Notes under the pieces: model-generated | Databases searched by the model: none | Seen by the model: the letters and a program-made list of their open reading frames with translations, nothing else | Told to the model about the DNA's origin: nothing | Position numbers and translations under genes: made by a program | Assembly: GCA_025667525.1 (NCBI GenBank) | Contig: CM046882.1 | Span: 529,010,618-529,074,617 of the forward strand | DNA from: Glebionis coronaria | Taxonomy: Eukaryota > Streptophyta > Magnoliopsida > Asterales > Asteraceae | Length of the DNA stretch: 64,000 nucleotides | Direction: 5' to 3' | Shown here: positions 45,164 through 56,668 of the stretch, in pieces | Position numbering within the stretch: the first letter of the stretch is position 1 | How the letters are laid out: each line of letters starts with the position of its first letter

Positions 45164-46782
45164 TGTAAACCCTCCATGCTTTTACCATGAATAGTACCCT
45201 TAGTAACGTACGTACATATTAAAACTTTCCTTTTATAGCTTGAACACGTGTCACAATTAGGAATTTCAGAAGTTATGTACGTATAACTTTACGACAAGTG
45301 TTAAGTACATGTTAATACACGATAATTATTATCAATAATAATTATAATCACGAACATATAATTAAGTATTTAATTATATTATTAATACAATAAATATCGT
45401 TACGTACAAGTAATTATAAATAACACGAATAATTAAACGTAAACGTAATCACGAACACACAAACACGTAATAAAATAGACACGAGAAAAGCTTCGGGTTT
45501 TCCTTGGTGAGCCCTCATAGCCGCGGAAACAAAGGAAGAGAGGGGCCCAGCCCACTTGTTTGTACCAAATAACAAATACAGTAAATGTTATTTTCATTCA
45601 TAGAAGATTTTACAAAAAACTAAAAACCCTAATCTCTCTCTCTCTCTCTTGGTGGCCGGCGGCATAACACACCACAAGGGATGTTTGGTTGATTTTGTTC
45701 AAGAAATCTTACGAGTGTGATCGTGTATTAAAGATCTATTCATTCCAAGTGTTTTGCATTAGTGATATCAAAGTAGGACTCTCTTCCATTCGTCTTCTTC
45801 GTTCACTGGACTTAAGGTACGGATTTCCCATCCTTTCAGTATGGAAATTCTTTCCTTATTAGGATTCCCCGTCTGCAGCCACTGTTTCCCAGTATTTGTT
45901 TTATATGTTTGATACTTATGTTAGATTAAGAGCCTAATCCATATACATGCATGATCAGTGTCACCTAGTTATGAAGGTACCAGAACCATAACACTGGAGG
46001 CACCATCGTTATGACTTCCCCACGACAAAGTGATTGCTCGTGGCGTCCCTTTTCAGTTTTGGCCATTATATTATTTATCATGTGGGGCGTATGGGTGCAT
46101 CCTAGTTACATGTTTAACAGTATTATCATAGTGAATGTGATGTGTGCCTTGCACCCTTCACTAGGAGTTGATCCCTCATACCCAAACTAATTAATTAGAG
46201 GCAACCCTTCTAATTGCATGACGAGGTCTCCCCTCCAAGTATTCATGCACGGTGGAACCTCGTGACCTATATAGGCTATTTGGCTAATTAAATAGATTTT
46301 CATAGAAACATAAGTCTTTTCAAACTATAAAACAAGTTTTATGAACATGAATCCAGATTACTTAGAACTTATGATATTTCGTTGCTATTAGTCTTATATG
46401 CTTACGTTATTCCATGTCATACTTGTATATCCGTGCACTGAGCGTTATGCTCAGCCGTTTTCCTTTCATGTTCCCAAACGGTAGGTACTCAAGGGCGCTC
46501 GTAGATTTTAAGCGTACGTGCATATGCATTGGAAGCTTTCTAGCCTTCTCTACTTTATGCATTTCATCATACATTTTGCTACTTCTTTCTATGGACATTG
46601 TTTAGTCCTTCTTCCTTTACAGTACTTATGTTTGTGTGTGATGAGTTTATACTTTGGGGTACCGATGTTTGTTTCCGGTATTTCCTTTATGGTCATGTAA
46701 TGTTTAAGACATTTTTCTTGTATGCTTTGATGACACGCCATAAACACGCGTGACATTCCATTTACCAAAATGGGGTGTTACA
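45164..46782 (+). repeat. 3' LTR of Gypsy-B
   Basis: 1619 bp, matching 38193-39823 with scattered substitutions and a shorter CT tract. Confidence 0.9.
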
Positions 46783-46787
46783 TACAA

Positions 46788-47457
46788 CCTAGGATTTGAC
46801 CTGTGAGGATTGGGTAGACATTAGGCTTCCGTACGTATTTGATATTATCGTTATTTTTCGTACTTTGATTCTAACTCTTGAGCGTTTTTGCGGTTTCGTT
46901 TGCTAATTAATTGAATGGGAACGACGAGAAAGATGCTACGAAAGGACGTAACTATTCGGCTAGTGCATCAGGTACCATTCCAAGAAATTCTTGATCTATA
47001 CGATTGTGATTCCTCTTTATTGCATTCGATTTGATATTTGTGCGACGTAATTTTTTAATTCCTTTTCTGATAGCATATTTTGTTTTGAGTGATCTATTTG
47101 TGTGCGACCTATCTGGTATAACCTGAATCTTTCCTATGATCGGCGTTTTAGAATTCTTATTTATCGATCTATTTGATATCCTAAATCTTGGTGCTTATTT
47201 TTTGATCTGTTGACTTTACTTCCGTGATTGTCCTACGTGCGTAATGTGTTTAGTATATCGTTTGTGAGAGGTTTCATCTATCATCGCTTCATGTTGTTTA
47301 ATATTCGTTAGATCATATTCGTATGGTTTCGTTTTCGTTTCATTTAATATTCCTATTTTAATTTCGCGGTCGAAATTTTCTTTTAGAGAGGAAGAATTAT
47401 AAAACCCGTAATACCTATTTTAATTTCTAGGACGAAATTTTTTTAGAGGAGAAGAGT
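46788..47457 (+). other. Remaining interior of Gypsy-A
   Basis: It continues the Gypsy-A leader after the TACAA duplication. There is no open frame. The last 120 bases hold two tandem versions of TTTCT/CG-GACGAAATTTT followed by a GAGGAGAAGAGT purine tract and a TATAA(A/G)ACCC LTR start. The tail of the interior is therefore partly duplicated. Confidence 0.6.
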
Positions 47458-49894
47458 TATAAGACCCAAATTTTAAAAATGTAAAATTGTCATTTATGTC
47501 ATTTTGAAAATATGGTTTTCATTCCATTTCAGAAATTTTCATTTCATTTCATATGTTATAAATGTGAATTTTGAATTAATTAAGAAATATAAATAATTAA
47601 AACTTTATGTTAAATAATTATGAAATTTGAAGGATTTTAACCTAAAGTAAACAAAACTTTCATTAAATAGAATTTCGGGTTTTTGGTGTGTTTTACACAA
47701 AAAAATATTTTATTTTTGAAAGTGTGTAAAAACCTTTTAAACACGTTTCCTTTAAGCATGGAAACATGCCAAAAACATAAATTAATTCCCCTTAATCTTT
47801 TTTAACCGTGAATTTTTGTTTCATTCCACACATCCGCCATTTTTTTTATTTTTGAAACTTTTATCTAGTTTATCTCCATTGAAGAACCTTGGGCCTTGGG
47901 TTTTTCATGCATCTTATTCCTCCTCCTTTTATTTTTGTGTGCTTGGGTGACTTGTGGCTTTTATTCCATCATCATAACCATCTTCTTCTTGTAAGTTTTT
48001 AGTCTTTTAATTCCATGTCGCCATGAATCTCTTATTTTTATGTATGTTTAGTTAGGGTTTTATATAAACCCTAAAAATATGTTTATGGTGGTAAGGTTTT
48101 CTAATAATTTTTATAATGAATCTTTATGTTAAAACAATCCTAAGGGGCCTCTAATAAGTTTCTTAATCATTATTAATATGAGATAGAAACTCTGATGATT
48201 TGGTTGGGTAAAACACTTTAATTAATTAAGGGTGTTTGGATAGTCTGAAATTTAGGGTGAAAAACGCATGTAAAATGAGTTTCTCAATAGCTTTTTGAGA
48301 GATTCAAGTGCCTAACCTAAAGTACTTTGAATCTAGTTTCTGGATCTGGTCTCCTTTTTTAAGAGGTCGGGAAGTCAATGTAACTCCTGTTATAAGATTA
48401 AGTGTCAAAATCAGATTTTCAGACTCAAAATATTAATTGTAATATAAAAATTCTAACTCTTAAAATATGATGTTATTTTTACAGCCACTTGAGGGAGATG
48501 TTGTTCATATGTTGGGACATATGCTGATTTTTGTTTATGATTTATGGAGTTGTCTAAATGGGTCAAACACGTTAATGTTTTATGTATGTTTCTGCTAGGA
48601 CTGTTTTTGGGCTAGTCTTGGGTTTGTGAGTCATTAGATGGGTTAGATGATGAAATGGCTTAAGCCCATTTATAGAGGTCTTTTAGACTCATATGAGAGT
48701 CTCCTTAAATTTTATAACAAAATATGGAAACTTAATGATTGGGTATTCATGTAGTAACACTTACCTTAAATAATGGTATAAAATTAGTAATAAGGAAACA
48801 ATGGTTTTAAGTAGTGTCAACCACCTGTTTTTGGAAACTTAAGTAGTGTGAGTCTATTTGTGATAAGTATTATATATGGAAATATGTTTTTATAAATCCG
48901 GTGATGCGTGCTTGATTTCTTTATTATTTGTGTTTCAGCTCCGTGTTGTTCATTCGTTAAGTTAAAGATATTCCGTTCTTTTAGCAAGAACGTCTCTTTG
49001 ACTTATTTTCCGTTTGCTTTAACTTTTGACTTCCGTATGGTGATCCTTTTCGATATGATCCTGATTTAATATGTTCATTATGACCTTTTGATTCATTATG
49101 CCTCTTATGAACACCTTATGATAATTGTTGGTTCACTTCATGACCTATTTGGAATTTGTTTATGCCTTAAACCTTTTGCCCGAGCTATTTTGTAACTAGT
49201 CATGGAGGTACCATGACCGCGTCATTGATGCACCAATGACGTGACACTATCTGTGGTGGTGTGATTAGTATACGGCGTTCCATTCTGATGGCCATTTTGC
49301 TATATTGACTTTGTTTTACAGGGGGCGTATGGATGCATCCTAGGTAATGTGATATGGTATGTGATTTAGTTAATGGGTTGTGTGTGCAATACACCATATA
49401 TCGCTTCTAGAGATGGCAATTTTTGACCCATTGGTTATTTTTGAGTTTAGATGGTTAAATATAAAAAATGAAGGGGTCTAGTTGGGTTATGTTGAAAAGT
49501 ATAGATAGGTCTAGATGGTTAATTTAGTTCATCAAAAGAATTAAATGGGTATTGATGGGTTTAATTGCAAAACCACATGGGTCTAGATAGGTCTAAATGC
49601 AAAAACCACATATGTCACAATGGATTTCACATGGATAACTAAAATACACTTGATGGGTCTTAATCGTGCAAGTTTTTTCGTTTGTTATTTCAATTTTTTT
49701 CATAAAAAACTGAACAAAAAAGTGAAAACACATTCGAAAAAATTAACAAAAAAACTACCGAAAACGTGAAAAAATTAACAAAAACATAAAAAAATCATGA
49801 CGAAAACGTGAAAAAACTAACAAAGACTAAAAGATTAATAAATACAGACAAAACATGCAAAAACTAACAAAGTCTAAAAAAATTAACAAATACA

Positions 49895-51060
49895 GTATTT
49901 TTACGTTTTCATCAGTAATTTTACGTTTTCGTAAGTAATTTTACGTTTTCGTCGGTACCTTTACGTTTTCATTAGTAATTTTACGTTTTTGTCAGAAATT
50001 TTACGTTTTTGTCAGAAATTTTACGTTTTTGTCAGTATTTATACGTTTTCTCAGAAATTTTACGTTTTCATCAGATTTTACGTTTTCATCAGAAATATTT
50101 CGTTTTCGTCATAAATTTATGTTTTCGTCAGTATTTTTACGTTCTCATAAGGAATTTTACGTTTTCGTCAAAAAATTTACGTTTTCGTCAGAAATTTTAC
50201 GTTTTCGTCAGAAATTTTACGTCTTCGTCATTATTTTTACGTTTTCATCAGAAATTTTACGCTTTCATCATAAATTTGATGTTTTCATCAGTATTTTTAC
50301 ATTTTCATCAGAAAGTTTACGTTTTCATCACTATTTTTACGTTTTCATTAGAAATTTTACGTTTTCGTTAGTATTTTTACATTTTTCGTCAGTCATTTTA
50401 CGTTTTCGTCAGTATTTTTACGTTTTCATCCGAAATTTTACGTTTTCATCCGAAATATTACGTTTTCATCAGAAATTTTACATTTTCATCACTATTTTTA
50501 CGTTTTTATTAGAAATTTTACTTTTTCATCAGTATTTTTAAGTTTTCGTCAGTAATTTTACATTTTTCGTCAGTAATTTTACGTTTTCGTCAGTATTTTT
50601 ACGTTTTCGCAAGTAAATTTACGTTTTCGTAAGTAATTTTGCGTTTTCGGCAGTAATTTTATGTTTTCGTCAATAAATTTACGTTTTCGTCTGTAATTTT
50701 ACGTTTTCGTCAGTAATTCTAAGTTTTCGTCAGTAAATTTACGTTTACGCAAGTATTTTCACGTTCTCGTCAGTAATTTTACGTTTTCGTCAGTACTTTT
50801 ACGTTTTCGTCAGTAAATTTACATTTTTCGCCTTTTACATTTTCGTCAGTATTTTTACGTTTTCATCAATAATTTTACGATTTCATCTGTATATTTACAT
50901 TTTTGTACGAATTTTTACGCTTTCGTACGACCCCTTTTACATTTTTGGACTAATTTTTATGTTGTCGTACGACCTTTTATGTTTTCGTTAGTTTTTTAAG
51001 GATTTCGTCTGACTTTTTTACGTTTTCGTCAGTTATTAAAAGATTTCGTCGATTTTTTAC
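49895..51060. repeat. 20-bp tandem satellite, left arm of foldback element 2
   Basis: Units close to TTTTACGTTTTCGTCAGTAA with AGAAAT/AGTATT variants run for over 1.1 kb. The Phe/Arg-rich open frames of 120 and 170 codons at 50009-50541 are translations of the repeat. Confidence 0.85.
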
Positions 51061-51089
51061 GTTTTCAAAAACGGGAAAAAATTGACAAA

Positions 51090-51750
51090 ACTTAAAAGAT
51101 GAGACGAAAATGCAAAAATACTGAAGAAACGTAAAAATATAGATGAAAACGTAAATTTACTAAAGAAAACTTAAAAGTACTGACGAAAACGTTAAATTCC
51201 CGACGAAAACGTAAAAGTGCTGACAAAAACTTAAAAATACTGATGAAAACGTAAAATTATTGATGAAAACGTAAATTTACTGACGAAAAGGTAAAAATAC
51301 TGACAAAAACGTAAAATTTCTGATGAAAACATAAAATTACGAATGAAACGTAAAATTATTGACGAACACGTAAAAATACTGATGAAAACGTAATTTACCG
51401 GCGAAAACGTAAATTTAATGACGAAAACATAAAAATACTGACGAAAACGTAAAATTATTTATGAAAACGTATAATTACTGACGAAAACGTAAAAATACTG
51501 ACGAAAATGTAAATTTACTGACAAAAACGTAAATTTACTGATGAAAACGTAAATTTACTGACGAAAACGTAAAAATACTGACGAAAACGTAAAAATACTG
51601 ACGAAAATGTAAAATTACTGACTAAAACGTAATAATACTGACGAAAACGTAAAAATACTGATGAAAACATAAAATTTCTGGCGAAAACGTAAAAATATGG
51701 ACGAAAACGTACAATTACCGACGAAAACGTAAAAAACGACGAAAATGTAA
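51090..51750. repeat. 20-bp tandem satellite, right arm of foldback element 2 (inverted)
   Basis: Units read CTGACGAAAACGTAAAAATA, the complement of the left arm. The arm is shorter than the left one, so the foldback is asymmetric. The turn-over is at about 51065. Confidence 0.85.
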
Positions 51751-52689
51751 AAAAAACGTATAGGTGTAAAATTCTTTGTAATTGTAGTGAACGAAACGTG
51801 AAAAACTACCTCAACTACTGATGTGGTTAATTATTTTGAATTTGGAATGAAGATGTATTAAAAAAAACTCTTTTATAAAATAATGTATAAAAAAATGTAA
51901 CGAGAGTTATTGAGAATTTTAATACAAATTTTATGGTTAAAATATAAAAATATTAAACAAAGTTCACTATTCTCATAAACACCCATAGAAACTCAAAAAC
52001 CCAACATCTTTCTAAAAACCCATCTAGACCCAAATCCATTTAAACCCAAACCAATCTAGACCTAAACCAATCTAGACCCAAACACATCTAGAGCCATCCT
52101 TCTAAAAACCCATCTAAACCCATGACCCAAACCCAACCCAAACCCAACCCATCTATTTGCCACCTCTAATCGCTTCCGGTACATGGGAGTTGCTCCCCAT
52201 GTACACTTATGTGACTATATGATATGATATGATATGATATGTGTGAGCTCGTGAGCACTTCATTTACATTTATGTTATTCTTCTTTCTATATTCCTTGTT
52301 CTTCTCTTGTACATTCCTTATGATTATTATTCGCAGCTTCCGTTATATCTATTCATCTTTACAGCCTTAATATTATACATGTTCACTGTGCGTTAGCTCA
52401 GCCGCATTTTCTTTTCCTGCAGCAGGCATTAAGCGGGAAGCTGGGAACTGAGAGTTGGGTTTGAGAGCATGTCTAGAGTCACCTTAGAGTCAATAATTAC
52501 TGATAATATTTATTATGATTTCAATACATTTTCATTTTGGACCCATTTGTTGTGGGATTTGGTTTTGTTGGAGTTGATTTTTGTTTATTGTGATTTAATA
52601 ATTAAGATATGTTTTGGACTTTATTTTATATGTTTCTGATATGACACCATAACGTGACACTTAGTCTCTTTATCGGAGCGGGTATTACA

Positions 52690-53030
52690 AAGACGAGGAT
52701 TAGATAGAGGTTTGTGACAATGACGTCGACGGGTTAGAGATCAAAGATTGATTCGGCTTCAAGGTGTTAAGAAGATTAGTGAAGTTGAGGTGAGTAAACC
52801 TGTCATTTGGGATTTGAAACATTTTTTTTATTGTGAAACAGAAATAACTGTATGTATTTTTGTGTGTTTAAAATGAAAAAATGTGAGATATATATATATA
52901 TATATATAGGTAAACAGGGTTTAAATTTTAATTCATTTTTTAAACGTTGCACAACAATCGATTAGTGGGCGTGGCCCTTTTTTGTTTTATTTTACGTCGG
53001 AAAACCGTCGACAAAAAAGTTATACAAAAA
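52690..53030. other. Intergenic DNA, no gene seen
   Basis: It contains a (TA)n tract at 52887-52908. A short near-palindrome ACGTCGGAAAACCGTCGAC lies at 52993-53011. The first ~100 bases may be the upstream remainder of the trihelix-like pseudogene. Confidence 0.45.
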
Positions 53031-53066
53031 CTATAAAAAGTATATGAAGAGAGTATATATATATAC

Positions 53067-53222
53067 AGTTGAAGGGATATTACAAGAATCAAAAGCATCA
53101 AGACATATACTGCAAACATCCTCATTATCATTATCATCGACATCAACTACTGGATGGATGTTGATGATGAACGGATCAACTGGTGCTGACGTCATTGATG
53201 ATGATGATGATGAAGAATTCAT
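53067..53222 (-). pseudogene. First exon of a RING-H2 E3 ubiquitin ligase, copy 2 (fragment)
   Basis: 52 residues: Met-Asn plus seven Ser, an acidic stretch, then CSICLDAFDS and PST, followed by GTATATAT as a putative splice donor. It is five residues shorter than copy 1 through in-frame loss of Ser/Thr/Val and Val-Asp codons. Both copies keep an open exon. As in copy 1, no later exons follow, and similarity to copy 1 ends in the intron after about 25 bases. It is probably a dead fragment of an RHF-like gene. Confidence 0.6.
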
Positions 53223-53302
53223 ATTTTAGGAAAAACAGTAGAAGAAAACAAACAAGGGAATTTAATACTACGATGAATAACACGGTTTTGAATAGTCAAT
53301 AA

Positions 53303-53330
53303 AGTGTGTGTGTGTGTGTGTGTGTGTGTG
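53303..53330. repeat. (GT)n microsatellite
   Basis: About 14 GT units. Copy 1 of the duplicated segment has only a short interrupted GT run at the same place (about 3463-3475). Confidence 0.9.
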
Positions 53331-53430
53331 GATTTGGTCCGAATGTAACTACAAAGTCAAACAGTTATGTCGGATCACAACTAGATATGTGTGTTTGTGT
53401 TTAGTTTGGTTTGGTTATGTATTAATTTTA

Positions 53431-53658
53431 CTTTCTTCGTCTTAAGATTGTAGTCTATATATTATCTACTTCTATAAATATATAAAGAATACGTATTAAG
53501 TTTACTATATCATATTAACAATAAAAAAGTTGTAAATTAATTGGTTATGTGTAAAATTGTCCATTTATAAAAAGTAAGAGAGAAATTGTTGAAAAAGTGA
53601 TGTTTTTATTGAACTGCGTGTCTTTTGTCAGTGGACTATAATTATGGGACGGAGGGAA
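53431..53658. mobile_element. Stowaway MITE (degenerate)
   Basis: The left end CTTTCTTCGTCTTAAG and right end ATGGGACGGAGGGAA are imperfect inverted repeats of the CTCCCTCCGTCCC type, with TA at both borders. About 228 bp, non-coding. Confidence 0.7.
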
Positions 53659-53660
53659 TA

Positions 53661-54547
53661 CAATTTTTCACTCTTTTTATCGGGTAAATTACATGGTTGG
53701 TTGGTTAGCGACTCTTGTACGTCTGTCCCTTTACCTTTTTGGTCCCTTAGATCTCGTGATGGAGACTCAAGTATCGATCGATGGTTTAACTTATTTTCAG
53801 AGGTTCAAGATCGTGTAAGGAAAATGACTTTTTTTTGTAAAAAGCATAACTTAGGCTACATGAGTTCGTTTCAGACTCAAGACTAGGCAAATCGAAGGCA
53901 TAAATGAGAAGAACATAGTTGTAACTAAACTTAGTTGTGTTACGAACCTTTCAATGCCCGAAACACTATATATTAAAAGTTTCTGCATTTTTGTGTATTT
54001 TTAATGTTTTGTTGGACTTTGTTTTTTACCTAGAGTCCGAACCATTTATATTTTAGGATTTCTATTGATTTCCCTTCTTTGTTTACGAGTTGTAGGATGT
54101 ATTGGGATAATTATTTCTATTTTATATGAAAATCTATTTTTGGCAGTTTTTGCTAAGAATTTAGCCTAATAATCAGTATTCGTTCGAATTAACAATTGTT
54201 GGAAGAACTGTTTATAGTATTCCTTAGAATAAACGGATTCAATTTGTTATCTCATTTTATAGTCTATATCACCTCGTTATACGTAGGATAGTTATCTTGG
54301 TCGTTACTTTCGCCACGTTGAAATTCTATGGAAGGGTACTGGCATCGTTTTAGTTTAGTTATCAATTGCACATTAGTCCCTGCTAGTTTCCTCTAAATAG
54401 TAAAATTACTTTTTAAATTTCTTGCCCTTTTCTAATTGCACGGTTGGTCTCTTGGTTTTTTTAATTTTGGGTGGACCTTATCCTTGCTTTCTTTCTCGCG
54501 TTGTTTCCCCAAGTTATTATAAAGTCGTTCCTAGATACCAAATACAC
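53661..54547. other. Intergenic DNA, no gene seen
   Basis: No gene supported. The 80-codon frame at 53644-53886 begins inside the Stowaway end and has no recognisable domain. TTGCAC-GGTTGGTCTCTTGG words at about 54370-54460 resemble the arms of the MITE at 6263-6578. Confidence 0.45.
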
Positions 54548-54550
54548 TAA

Positions 54551-55289
54551 GGGTGTGTTTGGTATCTTGTTATGAATCACAATGGCTATGAGTATCAGAA
54601 CGGTATGGAATGACAATGGATATGATTCTTTTAAAAGTGTTCTTTGGTATAAAAAATTAAGTATAGTATTCTAAGGATGGGTGTTTTGACTCGAATCTCA
54701 AAATTGAACCGGAAACGTACCAATTCCCGGTACCTGAATTTCGTTCGGTACGATACCGATACTACGAAATAAAGTGAAAAGACTTCGATACCACTAATTT
54801 GGTACGGGGCCGGTACCAAATCGAGAAATTTTCGAAATAAAACTTGTAAAATCCCGATTTTCTGGTACCGGTACTAATATTCGAATCCCGTTCGGTACTG
54901 TACCGGTACCATTAATTTATGCTCGGGGAAAAATGGTACCACTAGTTCGGTACGAGATCTGTACGATATTGATACCGTGCTCATCACTAGGGTATTCTAT
55001 TAAATTAAAGAAAGAAAAAGAAATTTAATCATAAATTAAAAAAAACATGTGATAATATATTTTTTTCTCGTTAGATAATAGTATGAATTAAATGAACAAA
55101 ACTTTTTTTTATTATAAAAATATTGCATGAGTGGAATCAATTTCCATATGAGAGTAACTTACCTCCTATGAGTTATAGTAAATATTATGCAATCATATAC
55201 ACAACTGATATCCATTAGCACAAACCAAACATTTTTCTATACCTATCATTCCGTTCATTTATTCCGATAAAGGCTAACCTAACGCACCC
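54551..55289. mobile_element. Tourist-like (PIF/Harbinger) MITE
   Basis: Termini GGGTGTGTTTGG and AACGCACCC with the 3-bp duplication TAA (54548-54550 and 55290-55292) are typical of Tourist-type elements. At 739 bp it is large because another MITE has inserted into it. Otherwise AT-rich and non-coding. Confidence 0.6.
54672..54989. mobile_element. hAT-like MITE nested in the Tourist-like element
   Basis: The right end GTGCTCATCACTA and degraded left end TAAGGATGGGTG are imperfect inverted repeats. Flanks TAGTATTC and GGGTATTC match at six of eight bases. The interior is full of GGTACCGGTACC-like palindromic words in both orientations. Confidence 0.55.
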
Positions 55290-55292
55290 TAA

Positions 55293-56334
55293 GTTTTGGT
55301 AGCATGGTATTTGGTTTATCCATTTTGTTACTAAGTGATTGTGGTTCATAACTTGTTTGTTATGCAATTTAAACATTGGTTGTGGTGTCTCATCTTTGAT
55401 AACAAGCAATAGTCTTACTTGCATTATTTTGAGAATACACAAATTGACTTGTAGAGTGATATTGCTGAAAACAAATTATTTCATCAATCAAAGTAAACAA
55501 TAACAAACAATACTTAAAGCCCAAAAACCAAAATTGATTCATTGTAGCGAAAAGTTCAAACAAACATTATAGAAAGACGGATGATCATACACGTACAAAA
55601 TATGGTATAAACTCATAGACAAGGTAATGAACCTAACAAGGTAATCATTATCAAGTTGATTCCTTCCTATATCATAGATGATAGGTGTCATGGACAAGAT
55701 TTAATATTAGGTTGTATTTTACAACCTTTCTAGATAAGAATACCACCAAGAAGGAAAACTTTTTTAAAAACATCCTAGAATAATACTCAAAAAGTGGACT
55801 GAACTATCCATCCTTCTAGAAGTGGAGTCATAAAGTCGACAGTGTCAACACGACACCTAACCGACGAAACATAACCCCCATTTCATCATTTGGTAAATGG
55901 TAAACCCCCTAGATCGAAGATCATCTCTACAAACAAGAACCAAACACCCACACGACTCTTGCAATTTTCCTTCCATAACCAACATGTGAGGTATTTGTAT
56001 GGTTATTAACAATGAAAGCATTTGGCCATAAGACTCCAAGAAGTTACTTCCCCGATGAAACCCCTGATGGATTTGCATAGTTGTTATAATTGAATGCTCA
56101 TGGTCTTCAATATTTAAATTGAAATGTTTAAGCTATCTATTCTTAGTTTCTAGCCAATGTTAGGCATCACTCCAATAAATTGCACTGTCAAAATATTCAA
56201 AACTGATGTAGTTAAACCACGTCCTGCACATGCTTCAATTTCTTGTCTATAAAGAGTAAATTTGTATATCAACGTCATCATATACTTCAATACAAACTCC
56301 AATCATAAGGAAGTGATCGTACAACAACAATTTA
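55293..56334. other. Intergenic DNA, no gene seen
   Basis: No domain recognised in the short frames. The 73-codon minus frame at 55857-56078 has no family resemblance I can support. Confidence 0.5.
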
Positions 56335-56668
56335 ACACTATATAAATGTAGGAAGAAAGGTCATATTCGTGCCAAACCAGAGAGCTACTATGCCAAACTA
56401 GAGAGCTAAAGTCACTTATCTTGAATGTGGGATGAAGGGTCATACTCGTGCCAAACCAGAGAGCTCCTGTGCTAAAACACAGAGCTGAAGTCATTTGTCA
56501 TGAATGCGGGAAGAAGGGTCATATTCGTCCCGAATGTCTTAAGTTGAAAAACAAAAATCATGGAATACAAGCTAATGTTAGAGAAGCTCGTGGAAGATTT
56601 TATGATTTGGGAGGAGGAGAAGTCGAGCAAGACCCTAACATCGAAAAAGATTATGTTGATGCATAAAA
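56335..56668 (+). pseudogene. Gypsy gag remnant with tandem-duplicated zinc knuckle
   Basis: The last repeat gives CHECGKKGHIRPEC followed by an ARGRFYDLGGGE stretch, which is how chromovirus gag proteins run from the CCHC knuckle towards protease. The knuckle-coding segment is present about 2.3 times as a 79-bp direct repeat (phases at 56351, 56430, 56509). Because 79 is not a multiple of three, the copies lie in different frames. The upstream gag and its LTR are absent. Confidence 0.65.

Larger units (their letters stand above)
38193..46782 (+). mobile_element. Gypsy-B: Tekay/Del-like chromovirus, decayed
   Basis: LTRs at 38193-39823 and 45164-46782 (1631 and 1619 bp) begin TGTAAA and end GGTGTTACA. 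A perfect 5-bp duplication TACAA lies at 38188-38192 and 46783-46787. Primer site, gag, protease, RT, RNase H, integrase and a C-terminal chromodomain-like segment follow in Ty3/Gypsy order. The LTRs differ by several substitutions and by the length of a CT microsatellite, so it is older than E1 and E2. It sits inside the short interior of Gypsy-A. Confidence 0.92.
49408..52168. mobile_element. Large hAT-like foldback element 2 (2,761 bp) with 20-bp satellite arms
   Basis: Ends TAGAGATGGCAA and TTGCCACCTCTA are inverted repeats, flanked by a perfect 8-bp duplication ATCGCTTC (49400-49407 and 52169-52176). Eight bases is the hAT signature. The subterminal zones hold GGGTCTAG words on the left and their complement on the right. 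The interior consists of the satellite arms and has no transposase. The empty site is seen at 37653-37660. It is the cleaner sibling of 3587-6229. Confidence 0.88.
8452..52689 (+). mobile_element. Gypsy-A: old non-coding Gypsy element with ~2.5-kb LTRs, split by nested insertions
   Basis: The 5' LTR begins TGTAAAACCCGAATTTTG at 8452 and resumes after a long interruption to end at 38169. It is followed by the primer-site sequence TGGTATTAGAG. The matching 3' LTR begins TATAAGACCCAAATTTT at 47458 and ends at 52689. Flanks are GAGAC (8447-8451) and AAGAC (52690-52694), a 5-bp duplication with one transition. Without insertions the LTRs are about 2.55 and 2.46 kb. The interior (38170-38192 plus 46788-47457) is only about 0.7 kb with no open frame. 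It is therefore non-autonomous, of LARD type or deleted, and is the oldest layer of the nest. Confidence 0.75.
47458..52689 (+). repeat. 3' LTR of Gypsy-A, interrupted by foldback element 2
   Basis: It starts TATAAGACCC (TG degraded to TA) and ends CGGGTATTACA. Without the insertion and its 8-bp duplication it is about 2,463 bp. It aligns with the two parts of the 5' LTR. Confidence 0.8.
53032..53420. repeat. Duplicated RING-gene fragment, copy 2
   Basis: Direct-orientation copy of 3178-3570. It differs by a (GT)n expansion at 53303-53330, a longer TATATA run at the intron start, and small in-frame deletions in exon 1. Confidence 0.7.

Noticed and set aside
50009..50541. 120- and 170-codon open frames rich in Phe, Arg and Ser, and similar ones at 3685-4218
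   Set aside because: They are translations of the 20-bp or T-rich satellite repeat in different phases, with no start context or domain.
53644..53886. 80-codon plus-strand frame starting at a Stowaway end
   Set aside because: Its start lies in the MITE terminus and no protein family is recognisable.
55857..56078. 73-codon minus-strand frame as a possible gene
   Set aside because: Neighbouring frames look equally plausible, no motif is present, and nothing supports transcription.
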